Positions 1 to 6,842 of a stretch of DNA of 8,243 nt are shown in pieces. The stretch is from Hyphomicrobiales bacterium (GTDB taxonomy: Bacteria; Pseudomonadota; Alphaproteobacteria; Micropepsales; Micropepsaceae), in NCBI GenBank assembly GCA_017849395.1, contig JAFIHO010000162.1:1-8243 (forward strand), in the 5' to 3' direction. Under the pieces are notes generated by a model. The model had not been told where the DNA came from, made no database searches, and saw only the letters and a list, made by a program, of their open reading frames with translations. A program made the position numbers and the translations under genes. The number at the start of each line of letters is the position of its first letter. Positions within the stretch are counted from its first letter, which is position 1.

Positions 1-1
1 G

Positions 2-1093
2 CACCTTTCGGGCGCGGGTTCGATCCTGGGCGCGATCAACTTCATCACCACCATCTTCAACATGCGTGCGCCGGGCATGACCCTGCACAAGATGCCGCTG
101 TTCGTGTGGTCGGTGCTGGTCACCGCGTTCCTGCTGCTGCTGTCGCTGCCGGTTCTTGCCGCCGCGATCACCATGCTGCTGACGGACCGCAACTTCGGCA
201 CGACGTTCTTCGATCCGGCCGGCGGCGGTGACCCGATCCTGTACCAGCACCTGTTCTGGTTCTTCGGTCATCCGGAAGTGTACATCCTGATCCTGCCGGG
301 CTTCGGCATGATCAGCCACATCATCGCCACCTTCTCCAAGCGTCCGGTGTTCGGCTATCTCGGCATGGCTTACGCCATGGTCGCGATCGGCTTCATCGGC
401 TTCCTGGTCTGGGCGCACCACATGTACACGGTGGGTCTGTCGGTCGACACCAAGGCCTATTTCGTGTTCGCCACCATGGTCATCGCGGTGCCCACCGGCA
501 TCAAGGTGTTCAGCTGGATCGCGACCATGTGGGGCGGCTCCATCGAGTTCAAGACGCCCATGATCTGGGCCATCGGCTTCGTGTTCCTGTTCACCGTCGG
601 CGGCGTGACCGGCGTGGTGCTGGCCAATGCAGGCGTCGATGTGGTGCTGCAGGACACCTATTATGTCGTGGCGCACTTCCACTATGTGCTGTCGCTGGGC
701 GCGGTGTTCGCGATCTTCTCGGGCTTCTATTTCTGGTTCCCGAAATTCACCGGCTACATGTACAGCGAGTTCCTGGGCAAGCTGCACTTCTGGGTCACCT
801 TTGTCGGCGTGAACCTGACCTTCTTCCCCATGCACTTTGTCGGCCTGTCGGGCATGCCGCGCCGCTATGCGGACTATCCCGACGCCTTCGCGGGCTGGAA
901 CTATGTGGCTTCCATCGGCGCCTTCATCGCGGGTTTCGGCGTGCTGATCTTCCTGGTCATGATCGCCGAAGCCTTCGCGAAGAAGCGCAAGGCGCCGGAT
1001 AATCCCTGGGGCGTGGGCGCCACCACCCTGGAGTGGACCTTGTCCTCGCCGCCGCCCTTCCATCAGTTCAACGAGCTGCCGAAGATCAAATAA
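2..1093 (+). CDS. ctaD: Cytochrome c oxidase subunit I, aa3 type (5' end outside window)
   Basis: This is the catalytic subunit of the proton-pumping heme-copper oxidase; it reduces O2 to water in the inner membrane. The frame is open from base 2, so 363 C-terminal residues are present and roughly 194 are missing. Local numbering plus 194 matches Rhodobacter sphaeroides numbering, as I recall it, at every landmark. CuB ligand His90, Glu92 (D-channel) and cross-linked Tyr94 lie in GHPEVY. CuB ligands His139-His140 lie in WAHHMYTVG. Thr165 and Lys168 mark the K-channel. Heme a3 and heme a ligands His225 and His227 lie in VAHFHYV. The propionate-binding pair is Arg287-Arg288. All are intact, so this is a class A1 oxidase with no visible indel. 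It ends with TAA at 1091-1093, and the next gene, ctaB, overlaps or abuts it. Confidence 0.97.
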   Translation, partial: HLSGAGSILGAINFITTIFNMRAPGMTLHKMPLFVWSVLVTAFLLLLSLPVLAAAITMLLTDRNFGTTFFDPAGGGDPILYQHLFWFFGHPEVYILILPGFGMISHIIATFSKRPVFGYLGMAYAMVAIGFIGFLVWAHHMYTVGLSVDTKAYFVFATMVIAVPTGIKVFSWIATMWGGSIEFKTPMIWAIGFVFLFTVGGVTGVVLANAGVDVVLQDTYYVVAHFHYVLSLGAVFAIFSGFYFWFPKFTGYMYSEFLGKLHFWVTFVGVNLTFFPMHFVGLSGMPRRYADYPDAFAGWNYVASIGAFIAGFGVLIFLVMIAEAFAKKRKAPDNPWGVGATTLEWTLSSPPPFHQFNELPKIK

Positions 1094-2016
1094 GGTCGCT
1101 GGCCGAGACCATTGCCGCGCCGAAAGTCACCACGGTTGGTGACTTTCTGGCGCTGCTCAAGCCGCGTGTCATGTCGCTGGTGATCTTCACCGGTCTGTCG
1201 GGCATGATCGCGGCGCCGGGCGAGGTGCATCTGCTGACCGCTTTCACGGCGCTGCTCTGCATCGCCATCGGGGCGGGGGCATCGGGTGCGCTGAACATGG
1301 CGTATGACAGCGACATCGACGCGGTGATGGCGCGCACGCGCAAGCGTCCCATCCCTGCCGGCGCCATCGCGCGCGAAGACGTGCTGGTGTTCGGCTGGAT
1401 GCTGTCGGTAGCGTCGGTATCGGTCATGTGGCTGTTCGTCGGCGTGCCCGCCGCGGCGCTGCTGGCCTTCACGATCTTGTTTTATGTCGGCGTCTACACG
1501 CTTTGGCTGAAGCGCCGCACGCCGCAGAACATCGTGATCGGCGGATTGTCGGGCGCGCTGCCGCCGGCCATCGGCTGGGCCGCGGTGACGGGTTCGCTGT
1601 CGCTGACGCCGCTGCTCCTGGTTGCGATCATCTTCATGTGGACGCCGCCGCATTTCTGGGCGCTGTCTTTGTGGCGGTCCGAAGATTATGCTCGCGCGGG
1701 CGTGCCGATGCTGCCGGTGGTGAAGGGCAAATCGCATACCCGGTTGCAGATCCTGATCTACACGCTGGTGCTGGTGCCCCTGGGCCTGACTCCCGTCCTC
1801 ACGGGCGCGGGCGGGCCGCTCTATCTGGCATCCGCCCTGCTGATCGGCTTGTGGTTCCTGTGGGAAGCCATCGCGACGTTCCGCGAGACGGACGAAGTGA
1901 AAGAGCCCGCCGCCCACCGTTTGTTCGGTGTGTCCCTGCTATATCTGGCGGCTGTGTTCGCCAGCCTTATCATCGAGAAGCTGGCGGGTGTGCCGTCGCT
2001 GGACAAGTGGTTGTGA
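1033..2016 (+). CDS. ctaB: Protoheme IX farnesyltransferase (heme o synthase)
   Basis: This UbiA-family membrane prenyltransferase adds a farnesyl group to heme b to give heme O, the precursor of heme A in the oxidase. With the GTG start at 1033 the protein has 327 residues. Conserved features are LLKPRVMSLV (41-50), the Asp-rich prenyl-diphosphate motif with Asn88, Asp92 and Asp96 followed by RTRKRPIPAG, a second conserved loop LKRRTPQNIVIGG (159-171), WTPPHFWALSLW (203-214) and GVPMLPVV. Several hydrophobic helices fill the rest. The start is doubtful. GTG 1033 lies 61 bp inside ctaD, and its first ~20 residues read conserved ctaD codons out of frame. Homologues usually begin near RSLAETIAAP, where the in-frame codon is ATA (1090-1092), overlapping the ctaD TAA. 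No ATG, GTG or TTG lies between 1036 and the conserved domain. The function is sure; the N-terminus is not. Confidence 0.95.
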   Translation: MDLVLAAALPSVQRAAEDQIRSLAETIAAPKVTTVGDFLALLKPRVMSLVIFTGLSGMIAAPGEVHLLTAFTALLCIAIGAGASGALNMAYDSDIDAVMARTRKRPIPAGAIAREDVLVFGWMLSVASVSVMWLFVGVPAAALLAFTILFYVGVYTLWLKRRTPQNIVIGGLSGALPPAIGWAAVTGSLSLTPLLLVAIIFMWTPPHFWALSLWRSEDYARAGVPMLPVVKGKSHTRLQILIYTLVLVPLGLTPVLTGAGGPLYLASALLIGLWFLWEAIATFRETDEVKEPAAHRLFGVSLLYLAAVFASLIIEKLAGVPSLDKWL

Positions 2017-2147
2017 GTGATGACGACGATCGCGCAGGAAGGGAACGCCGCAAGCGCAACATCGCGCTGGCGTTCGCCCTTATCGGGATCGCCGTCCTGT
2101 TTTTCCTGATGTCAATCGTGCAATGGCACGAAAGTATCGGCCGCTAG
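2013..2147 (+). CDS. CoxF-like single-span micro-protein of the oxidase operon
   Basis: This 44-residue protein starts with GTG, whose bases overlap the ctaB stop (GTGA), suggesting translational coupling. It has an acidic N-terminus (SDDDD), a basic stretch (RERRKR, about 10-15), one hydrophobic segment (about 17-36) ending in LFFLMSIVQ, and a short tail. This matches the architecture of the small CoxF proteins found between ctaB and ctaG in many alphaproteobacterial oxidase operons, which carry a similar LF(Y/F)xxTIV pattern. Their role is unproven; an assembly or accessory role in the oxidase is inferred from position. An alternative is a remnant of CtaG, whose N-terminus is also basic plus one helix, but the Pro-Leu-Tyr and Cys residues that follow that helix in CtaG are absent. 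It is easily missed by gene callers because of its size and GTG start. Confidence 0.7.
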   Translation: MSDDDDRAGRERRKRNIALAFALIGIAVLFFLMSIVQWHESIGR

Positions 2148-2152
2148 AGGGG
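2146..2152 (+). promoter_or_regulatory. Ribosome binding site of ctaE
   Basis: AGAGGGG overlaps the stop codon of the CoxF-like gene and sits 8 bases before the ATG of ctaE. It is the clearest Shine-Dalgarno sequence in the window and supports the start at 2161. Most other genes here rely on overlapping stop and start codons instead. Confidence 0.7.
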
Positions 2153-2160
2153 TCAAGACA

Positions 2161-3075
2161 ATGAGCAGCAACGTCAAGCACGACTATCACCTGGTTGATC
2201 CCAGCCCCTGGCCGGTCGTCGGCTCCGCCGCCGCTTTCGTGATGCTGACGGGCGCCGTGTTCTGGATGCACAAGGATTACACTGGCTTCTTCGGCCTGCC
2301 CGTGAACGGGCAGCCCTGGATTTTCCTGATCGGCCTGGGCCTGGTGCTGTTCACCATGGCGGGCTGGTGGCGCGATGTGGTGCGCGAATCCGTGGTGCAG
2401 GGTGTTCACACGCCGGTTGTGAAGCTGCATCTGCGTTACGGCATGCTGCTGTTCATCGCCTCGGAGGTGATGTTCTTCGTCGCCTGGTTCTGGGCGTTCT
2501 TCAACGCCGCGATCTTCCATGCCGATGTCGGCGTTGCGACCTGGCCGCCGGAAGGCGTGGTCACGCTCGACCCTTGGCATTTGCCGCTGCTGAACACGCT
2601 GATCCTGCTCACCTCCGGCACCACGGTGACCTGGGCGCATCACGCCATCCAGACCGGGGACAAGAAGGGCGCGGTGCAGGGGCTGGCCCTGACCGTGGCT
2701 CTGGGTCTCTGCTTCACGGCGATCCAGGCCTATGAGTATGCCCATGCGCCCTTCACCTTCGGCTTCTTCCAGAACCATCTGCCGCTGGTGCCGCTGGAGG
2801 ATCCCGATCATGTCGCGCTGGCGGCGGGCGCCGGCAACCTGCAGGCGATCTATGGATCGACCTTCTTCATGGCGACCGGTTTCCATGGTTTCCATGTTCT
2901 GATCGGCACGATCTTCCTGATCGTGTGCCTGTTCCGCGCCCAGGCCGGTCATTTCACCCCGACCCGCCATTTCGGCTTCGAGGCTGCCGCCTGGTACTGG
3001 CATTTCGTTGACGTTGTGTGGCTGTTTCTCTTCGCCTGCATCTACGTGTGGGGCGAAGGGTCGGTAACGTGCTAA
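2161..3075 (+). CDS. ctaE: Cytochrome c oxidase subunit III
   Basis: This is the seven-helix core subunit III, which stabilises subunit I and supports proton uptake. It carries no metal centre. It has 304 residues and opens with KHDYHLVDPSPWP (6-18), the alphaproteobacterial signature. Further family marks are the helix with LRYGMLLFIASEVMFF (91-106), WPPEGV (128-133), TSGTTVTWAHHA (151-162), QAYEY (189-193), FMATGFHGFHVLIGT (236-250) and the C-terminal EAAAWYWHFVDVVWLFLF (274-291). The ATG follows a good ribosome binding site. The protein is about 25-30 residues longer than the Paracoccus-type protein because of an extra segment at roughly 202-229, between HAPF and YGSTFFMATG. That segment is rich in Pro, Leu, Asp and Ala. 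The usual upstream neighbour ctaG is missing. The reading frame is intact and nothing suggests decay. Confidence 0.97.
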   Translation: MSSNVKHDYHLVDPSPWPVVGSAAAFVMLTGAVFWMHKDYTGFFGLPVNGQPWIFLIGLGLVLFTMAGWWRDVVRESVVQGVHTPVVKLHLRYGMLLFIASEVMFFVAWFWAFFNAAIFHADVGVATWPPEGVVTLDPWHLPLLNTLILLTSGTTVTWAHHAIQTGDKKGAVQGLALTVALGLCFTAIQAYEYAHAPFTFGFFQNHLPLVPLEDPDHVALAAGAGNLQAIYGSTFFMATGFHGFHVLIGTIFLIVCLFRAQAGHFTPTRHFGFEAAAWYWHFVDVVWLFLFACIYVWGEGSVTC

Positions 3076-3079
3076 CGCC

Positions 3080-3436
3080 ACGCAAGCGCCCTCGACAATC
3101 AAGGCCATTCTTCTTTCGCTGTGCCCCCGCTGCGGCGGGAGCAAGCTGTTCCGCGGCTATCTGGCGTTGAACAAGTCCTGTCCGTCCTGCAGGTTGGACT
3201 ATGCGATGTTCGATGCGGGCGATGGCCCTGCGGTGTTCGGCATCCTGATCGTGGGCGCTCTTGTGGCGGGTGGGGCTCTGTATGTGGAGTTCACCTATTC
3301 GCCGCCCTATTGGGTTCATGCGGTGTTGTGGGGACCGCTGATCGTGATCCTCACGCTCGGCTTCCTGCGGCTCTCCAAATCCGCGCTGCTGGTGCTGCAA
3401 TACAAGAACAAGGCGGGCGAGGGGCGCGTCGAATGA
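3080..3436 (+). CDS. DUF983 zinc-ribbon membrane protein (start codon uncertain)
   Basis: This is a small protein of the DUF983 family, regularly found between ctaE and SURF1 in Alphaproteobacteria; no reaction is known. The frame is open from 3068. It holds two CxxC pairs, CPRC (3122-3133) and CPSC (3179-3190), predicted to bind zinc. Next come the family motif DAGDGPAVF, a helix (ILIVGALVAGGALYV), YSPPYWVHAVLW and a second helix. The stop overlaps the SURF1 ATG. The start is a problem. The first standard start codon in frame is TTG 3167, which would remove the first CxxC pair and give 89 residues. Upstream there is no ATG, GTG or TTG, only ACG 3080, ATC 3098, ATT 3107 and CTG 3119. The boundary given is the extent suggested by homologue length, about 118 residues, not a proven start. 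Confidence 0.8.
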   Translation, partial: TQAPSTIKAILLSLCPRCGGSKLFRGYLALNKSCPSCRLDYAMFDAGDGPAVFGILIVGALVAGGALYVEFTYSPPYWVHAVLWGPLIVILTLGFLRLSKSALLVLQYKNKAGEGRVE

Positions 3437-4143
3437 CGTTCCGCCCCTATCCAGGCTTCACCATCGCCACGGCAATCATGTTGTCGATCCTGCTGGGGCT
3501 GGGCTTCTGGCAGCTCGAACGGCGCAAGGGCAAGCTGGCGCAGATCGCGCAGGTGAACGGGCACATGGCTGCGGAACCCATCCCGCTGGATGCCGTGCTG
3601 AAACTGGATGCCGAGGACGCCATGTATCGCAGGGTCATGCTGACCGGCCGCTTCGATCACGCGAAAGAGGCCTATGTGTTCGCCACGGCCCCGGGCGGTG
3701 ACGCGGTCTATCATGTGCTGACGCCCTTTACCGATCGTGGCCGGGTGCTGCTGGTGGATCGTGGCGAGGTACCGAAGGAAAAGCTCAAGCCCGACAGCCG
3801 CGCCGAAGGCAATGTGGAGGGCGAGACCAGCGTGACCGGCGTATGGCGCGTGCCCGACCTGCCTGGCTCGTTCACGCCAGCGCCCGACCTGGCGCATCGC
3901 ATCTGGTATGCGCGCGACCTTGCAGGTATCGCTGCCGCCGACCGTTTGGCCCTGGCCGCGCCCGTGTTGGTCGAGGCCGACGCCACGCCCAATCCGGGCG
4001 GCTGGCCCAAGGGCGGCCAGACGGTGGTGAGTTTCCGCAATGAGCATCTCAACTATGCCATCACCTGGTTCTGCCTGGCCGCGGGGCTGTTGGGCATCTG
4101 GGTCGCCTATCATGTTTCCAGGGGCCGGATCGCCTTCAGATGA
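3433..4143 (+). CDS. SURF1 family cytochrome oxidase biogenesis protein
   Basis: SURF1 proteins bind heme A and assist its insertion into subunit I of the oxidase at the membrane. The 236 residues show the family layout. An N-terminal helix (about 8-26) leads into GFWQLERRKGK (24-34). A periplasmic domain follows, with the Y-R-R-V...TGRF stretch (65-74) and VLLVDRGEVP (105-114). The C-terminal helix is preceded by HLNYAITWF (205-213). The ATG overlaps the DUF983 stop (ATGA), indicating coupling; the same frame runs open upstream to 3121, but that part is the shadow of DUF983. One oddity is that the family motif normally reads RG followed by a large hydrophobic residue (often Trp or Phe) and VP, whereas here Glu112 takes that place. 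Function by family is well supported. Confidence 0.93.
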   Translation: MTFRPYPGFTIATAIMLSILLGLGFWQLERRKGKLAQIAQVNGHMAAEPIPLDAVLKLDAEDAMYRRVMLTGRFDHAKEAYVFATAPGGDAVYHVLTPFTDRGRVLLVDRGEVPKEKLKPDSRAEGNVEGETSVTGVWRVPDLPGSFTPAPDLAHRIWYARDLAGIAAADRLALAAPVLVEADATPNPGGWPKGGQTVVSFRNEHLNYAITWFCLAAGLLGIWVAYHVSRGRIAFR

Positions 4144-4182
4144 GGGTGGTCTGGCGATGACCGGAGCCCTATAAACCGCGCC

Positions 4183-5565
4183 ATGAAATTCCTTTCCACG
4201 CGCGGGCGGGCCCCGCAGGCGAGTTTTGCGGATGTGCTGCTGGCGGGCCTTGCACCGGATGGCGGGCTCTATCTTCCCACCGCATGGCCGCAATTGGGCG
4301 CCGCCGAAATCGCGGCCTTCAGGGGTGCGCGCTATCAGGACGTGGCCTTCGCCATCCTGTCGCGCTTCACGGAAGGATCGTTCAGCGCCGACGAACTGCG
4401 CGCCGATATCGAGGCGGCCTATGCGGATTTCGACGCAAAGGACATCGCGCCGCTGGTGGAGACGGCCAAGGACGAATATCTGCTGGAGCTGTTCCACGGG
4501 CCGACCCTGGCCTTCAAGGACATCGCGTTGCAGATCCTGGGCCGCCTTTTCGCGCGCGCGCTGGCCAAGCGCGGCGGACGCGCCACCGTGGTGGCGGCGA
4601 CCTCGGGCGATACCGGCTCTGCCGCCATCGCGGCGCTGGGCGGCCTGCCCAACATCCAGGTTTTCGTGATGCATCCGAAGGGTCGGGTCAGCGACGTGCA
4701 GCGGCTGCAGATGACGACCTCGCCGCATGCCAATGTCCACAATATCGCGCTGGAAGGCACATTCGACGACGCGCAATCCATCGTGAAGGATCTGTTCGCG
4801 GACACGGCGTTCGCGCAGGAGGTCAGCCTCACAGCCGTCAATTCGATAAATTTCGCGCGCATCGCGGCGCAGGCTGTCTATTACTTCACTGCCACGGCGG
4901 CGCTGGGACAGCCCGCGACCTTCGTGGTGCCCACCGGCAATTTCGGCGACATCTTCGCGGGGGAAGCGGCATCGCGCATGGGGCTGGACGTCGCCCGCCT
5001 CGTCATCGCCACCAACAGCAACGACATCATGGCGCGCGCCCTGAATGACGGCGTCTATGCTAGCGGCGCGGCGCAGCCCACCATCAGCCCGTCGATGGAT
5101 ATCCAGGTCGCGTCGAACTTCGAGCGCGCGCTGTTCGAGGCGTCGGGCCGTGATGCCGACTGGACCGCCGCCGCAATGAGCGACTTTGCCCGCGACCGCA
5201 AGCTGGTGCTGCCGCGCGCCGTGATCGAAGCGCTGCGCGACCGCTACAGCGCCTTCGCGGCGAATGATGATGAGACGCGCGCCGCCATTGCCGACACGCA
5301 TGCCCGCACCGGCCGCATCATCGATCCGCATACCGGGGTGGCCCTCGCGGCGGCCCGGAAAATGGGCCACGGACACGCTCCGGTTGTAATTCTGTCCACC
5401 GCACATCCGGCCAAGTTCCCGGACGCGGTGGCCCAGGCCATAGGCAGCCAACCCCCCGTTCCGGCACGGCTTTCCGGCCTGAAAAACCGGACCGAAAAAA
5501 TGGAAATTCTGCCCAAAGAACTGTCTTTGATTCGCTCCTTCATCTCTTCTAGACTGCGGGGATGA
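4183..5565 (+). CDS. thrC: Threonine synthase
   Basis: This cytosolic PLP enzyme converts O-phospho-L-homoserine to L-threonine and phosphate, the last step of threonine synthesis. The 460-residue length is normal for the bacterial long form. The N-terminal STRG and APDGGLYLP (24-32) are typical. The PLP lysine is Lys112 in FHGPTLAFKDIALQ (104-117). The phosphate and PLP loops are ATSGDTGSAA (139-148) and PTGNFGDIFAG (250-260). HPKGRVS and SINFARI are also conserved, and STAHPAKFPDAV lies near the C-terminus. It follows SURF1 after 39 bp. No convincing ribosome binding site precedes the ATG, but a TATAAA sits at 4170-4175, 7 bp before it, so a separate, possibly leaderless, transcript is conceivable. 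It has no functional link to the oxidase; its place beside the oxidase and M16 peptidase genes is a recurring alphaproteobacterial arrangement. Confidence 0.97.
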   Translation: MKFLSTRGRAPQASFADVLLAGLAPDGGLYLPTAWPQLGAAEIAAFRGARYQDVAFAILSRFTEGSFSADELRADIEAAYADFDAKDIAPLVETAKDEYLLELFHGPTLAFKDIALQILGRLFARALAKRGGRATVVAATSGDTGSAAIAALGGLPNIQVFVMHPKGRVSDVQRLQMTTSPHANVHNIALEGTFDDAQSIVKDLFADTAFAQEVSLTAVNSINFARIAAQAVYYFTATAALGQPATFVVPTGNFGDIFAGEAASRMGLDVARLVIATNSNDIMARALNDGVYASGAAQPTISPSMDIQVASNFERALFEASGRDADWTAAAMSDFARDRKLVLPRAVIEALRDRYSAFAANDDETRAAIADTHARTGRIIDPHTGVALAAARKMGHGHAPVVILSTAHPAKFPDAVAQAIGSQPPVPARLSGLKNRTEKMEILPKELSLIRSFISSRLRG

Positions 5566-6842
5566 CCCTTGAAATTTCCAAACTTTCCAATGGTTTAACG
5601 ATAATAACGGACCCGGTTCCGGGTCTGGAGAGCGCCGCGCTTGGTGTGTGGGTGAACACCGGCGCGCGCAACGAGACGAAGCCGCAAATGGGCGTCTCGC
5701 ACATGCTCGAACACATGGCGTTCAAGGGCACGAAGACGCGCAGCGCGCGCGCCATTGCGGAAGAGATCGAAGCCGTCGGCGGCAACCTCAACGCGTATAC
5801 CAGCCGCGAGCAGACTGCTTTTCATGCGCGCGTGTTGAAGGCCGATGTGCCGGTCGCGCTCGACATCATATCGGACATTCTCACGCATCCGACTTTCGAA
5901 CCGGCGGAGATCGAACGCGAGCGCCAGGTGGTGTTGCAGGAGCTTGGCCAGGCGCGCGATACGCCGGACGACATCATCTTCGATCATCTGCAATCGGCGA
6001 TCTATCAGAACCAGGCGATGGGCTGGCCGATCCTGGGCGAGGAGGCGACGGTGACCGCCTTCGACCGGGAGATGCTGACCTCCTACATGAACGCCCAGTA
6101 CCGCGCCGAAGGCATGACGCTGGTATCCTCTGGCGCGGTCTCTCATGCGGAAATCGTGCGGATGGCGGAAGAAAAGTTTAGCGGGCTTCGTCCGGGCGCG
6201 GTGCCCGCCATGCCGGCCGCCCGCTATGTCGGCAGCGAAGTGCGGCTGGCCGAGGATCTGGAGCAGGCCCATATCGCCTATGCCTTTCCGGGCCTGTCCA
6301 ACGCCGATCCCGATTATTACGTGGCGCAGGTCTATGCCACGGTGCTGGGCGGCGGCATGTCCTCGCGGCTGTTCCAGGAGGCGCGCGAGAAGCGCGGTCT
6401 TTGCTATTCGATCTACGCTTTCTCCAGCGGATTCCAGGATTCCGGTTTTCTCGGGGTCTATGTGGGCACCGGCGAAGCCGAGGCGGGCGAAATCTCCGCC
6501 GTGGTGGCGGGCGAGATGGCGGCGGTCGCGGGCGATGTCACCGAAGCCGAAGTGGCCCGCGCCCGCGCCCAGATCAGGGCCGGCCTTTTGATGGGTCTGG
6601 AAAGCCCCGCCGCTCGCGCCGAACTTATCGCGGGGCAGATGTTCGCCCTGGGCCGGGTCCAGACGGTGGCGGAGATCGTCGCCCAGATCGACGCCATAGA
6701 CGCGGCGGCGGTAAAGCGTTATGCCGCTTCTGTGATGCAAAGTTCGTTGCCCGCCATCGCCGCCGTCGGTCCGGTGTCCCGGCTAGAATCGCATGACCAT
6801 TTCGCGCGCCGCTTCGGCGCGCTGGCGACAGCGGCCGAATAG
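5562..6842 (+). CDS. M16 family zinc metallopeptidase (mitochondrial processing peptidase-like)
   Basis: This 426-residue single-unit M16 peptidase belongs to the bacterial group closest to the beta subunit of the mitochondrial processing peptidase. It carries the inverted zinc motif HMLEH (His47, Glu50, His51) and the third ligand candidate Glu127 in VVLQEL, 76 residues after His51, so it should be catalytically active. GGNLNAYTSREQT (73-85) is a conserved substrate-edge segment. The second half holds the glycine-rich loop and LGGGMSSRLFQEAREKRGLCY region (262-282, read with the intervening residues), which helps bind substrate. No signal peptide is visible, so a cytoplasmic site is inferred. 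The substrate is unknown. The ATG overlaps the thrC stop (ATGA), and no clear ribosome binding site precedes it. The stop overlaps the next gene by one base. Confidence 0.95.
   Translation: MTLEISKLSNGLTIITDPVPGLESAALGVWVNTGARNETKPQMGVSHMLEHMAFKGTKTRSARAIAEEIEAVGGNLNAYTSREQTAFHARVLKADVPVALDIISDILTHPTFEPAEIERERQVVLQELGQARDTPDDIIFDHLQSAIYQNQAMGWPILGEEATVTAFDREMLTSYMNAQYRAEGMTLVSSGAVSHAEIVRMAEEKFSGLRPGAVPAMPAARYVGSEVRLAEDLEQAHIAYAFPGLSNADPDYYVAQVYATVLGGGMSSRLFQEAREKRGLCYSIYAFSSGFQDSGFLGVYVGTGEAEAGEISAVVAGEMAAVAGDVTEAEVARARAQIRAGLLMGLESPAARAELIAGQMFALGRVQTVAEIVAQIDAIDAAAVKRYAASVMQSSLPAIAAVGPVSRLESHDHFARRFGALATAAE

Noticed and set aside
1063..1917. Antisense open frame opposite ctaB (about 284 codons)
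   Set aside because: Low-complexity Arg/Gln/His-rich translation, fully inside a conserved gene on the other strand; a composition artefact.
3121..3432. Upstream extension of the SURF1 frame to GTG 3121
   Set aside because: This part overlaps the DUF983 gene out of frame and gives a non-family sequence; SURF1 homology begins at ATG 3433, which overlaps the DUF983 stop.
3316..5451. Very long antisense open frame (about 711 codons) opposite SURF1 and thrC
   Set aside because: It is a mirror of high-GC codon bias in two well-recognised genes; its translation is rich in Arg, Gly, His and Gln with no domain, and it spans two unrelated genes.
5473..5491. Small hairpin (TCCGG/CCGGA) near the 3' end of thrC
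   Set aside because: Only 5 bp of stem, inside coding sequence and not followed by a T-run on the + strand.
5527..5553. TTGATT and TCTAGA as a promoter for the M16 peptidase
   Set aside because: The spacing is only 15 bp, the -10 match is poor, and the ATGA overlap with thrC already explains expression by coupling.
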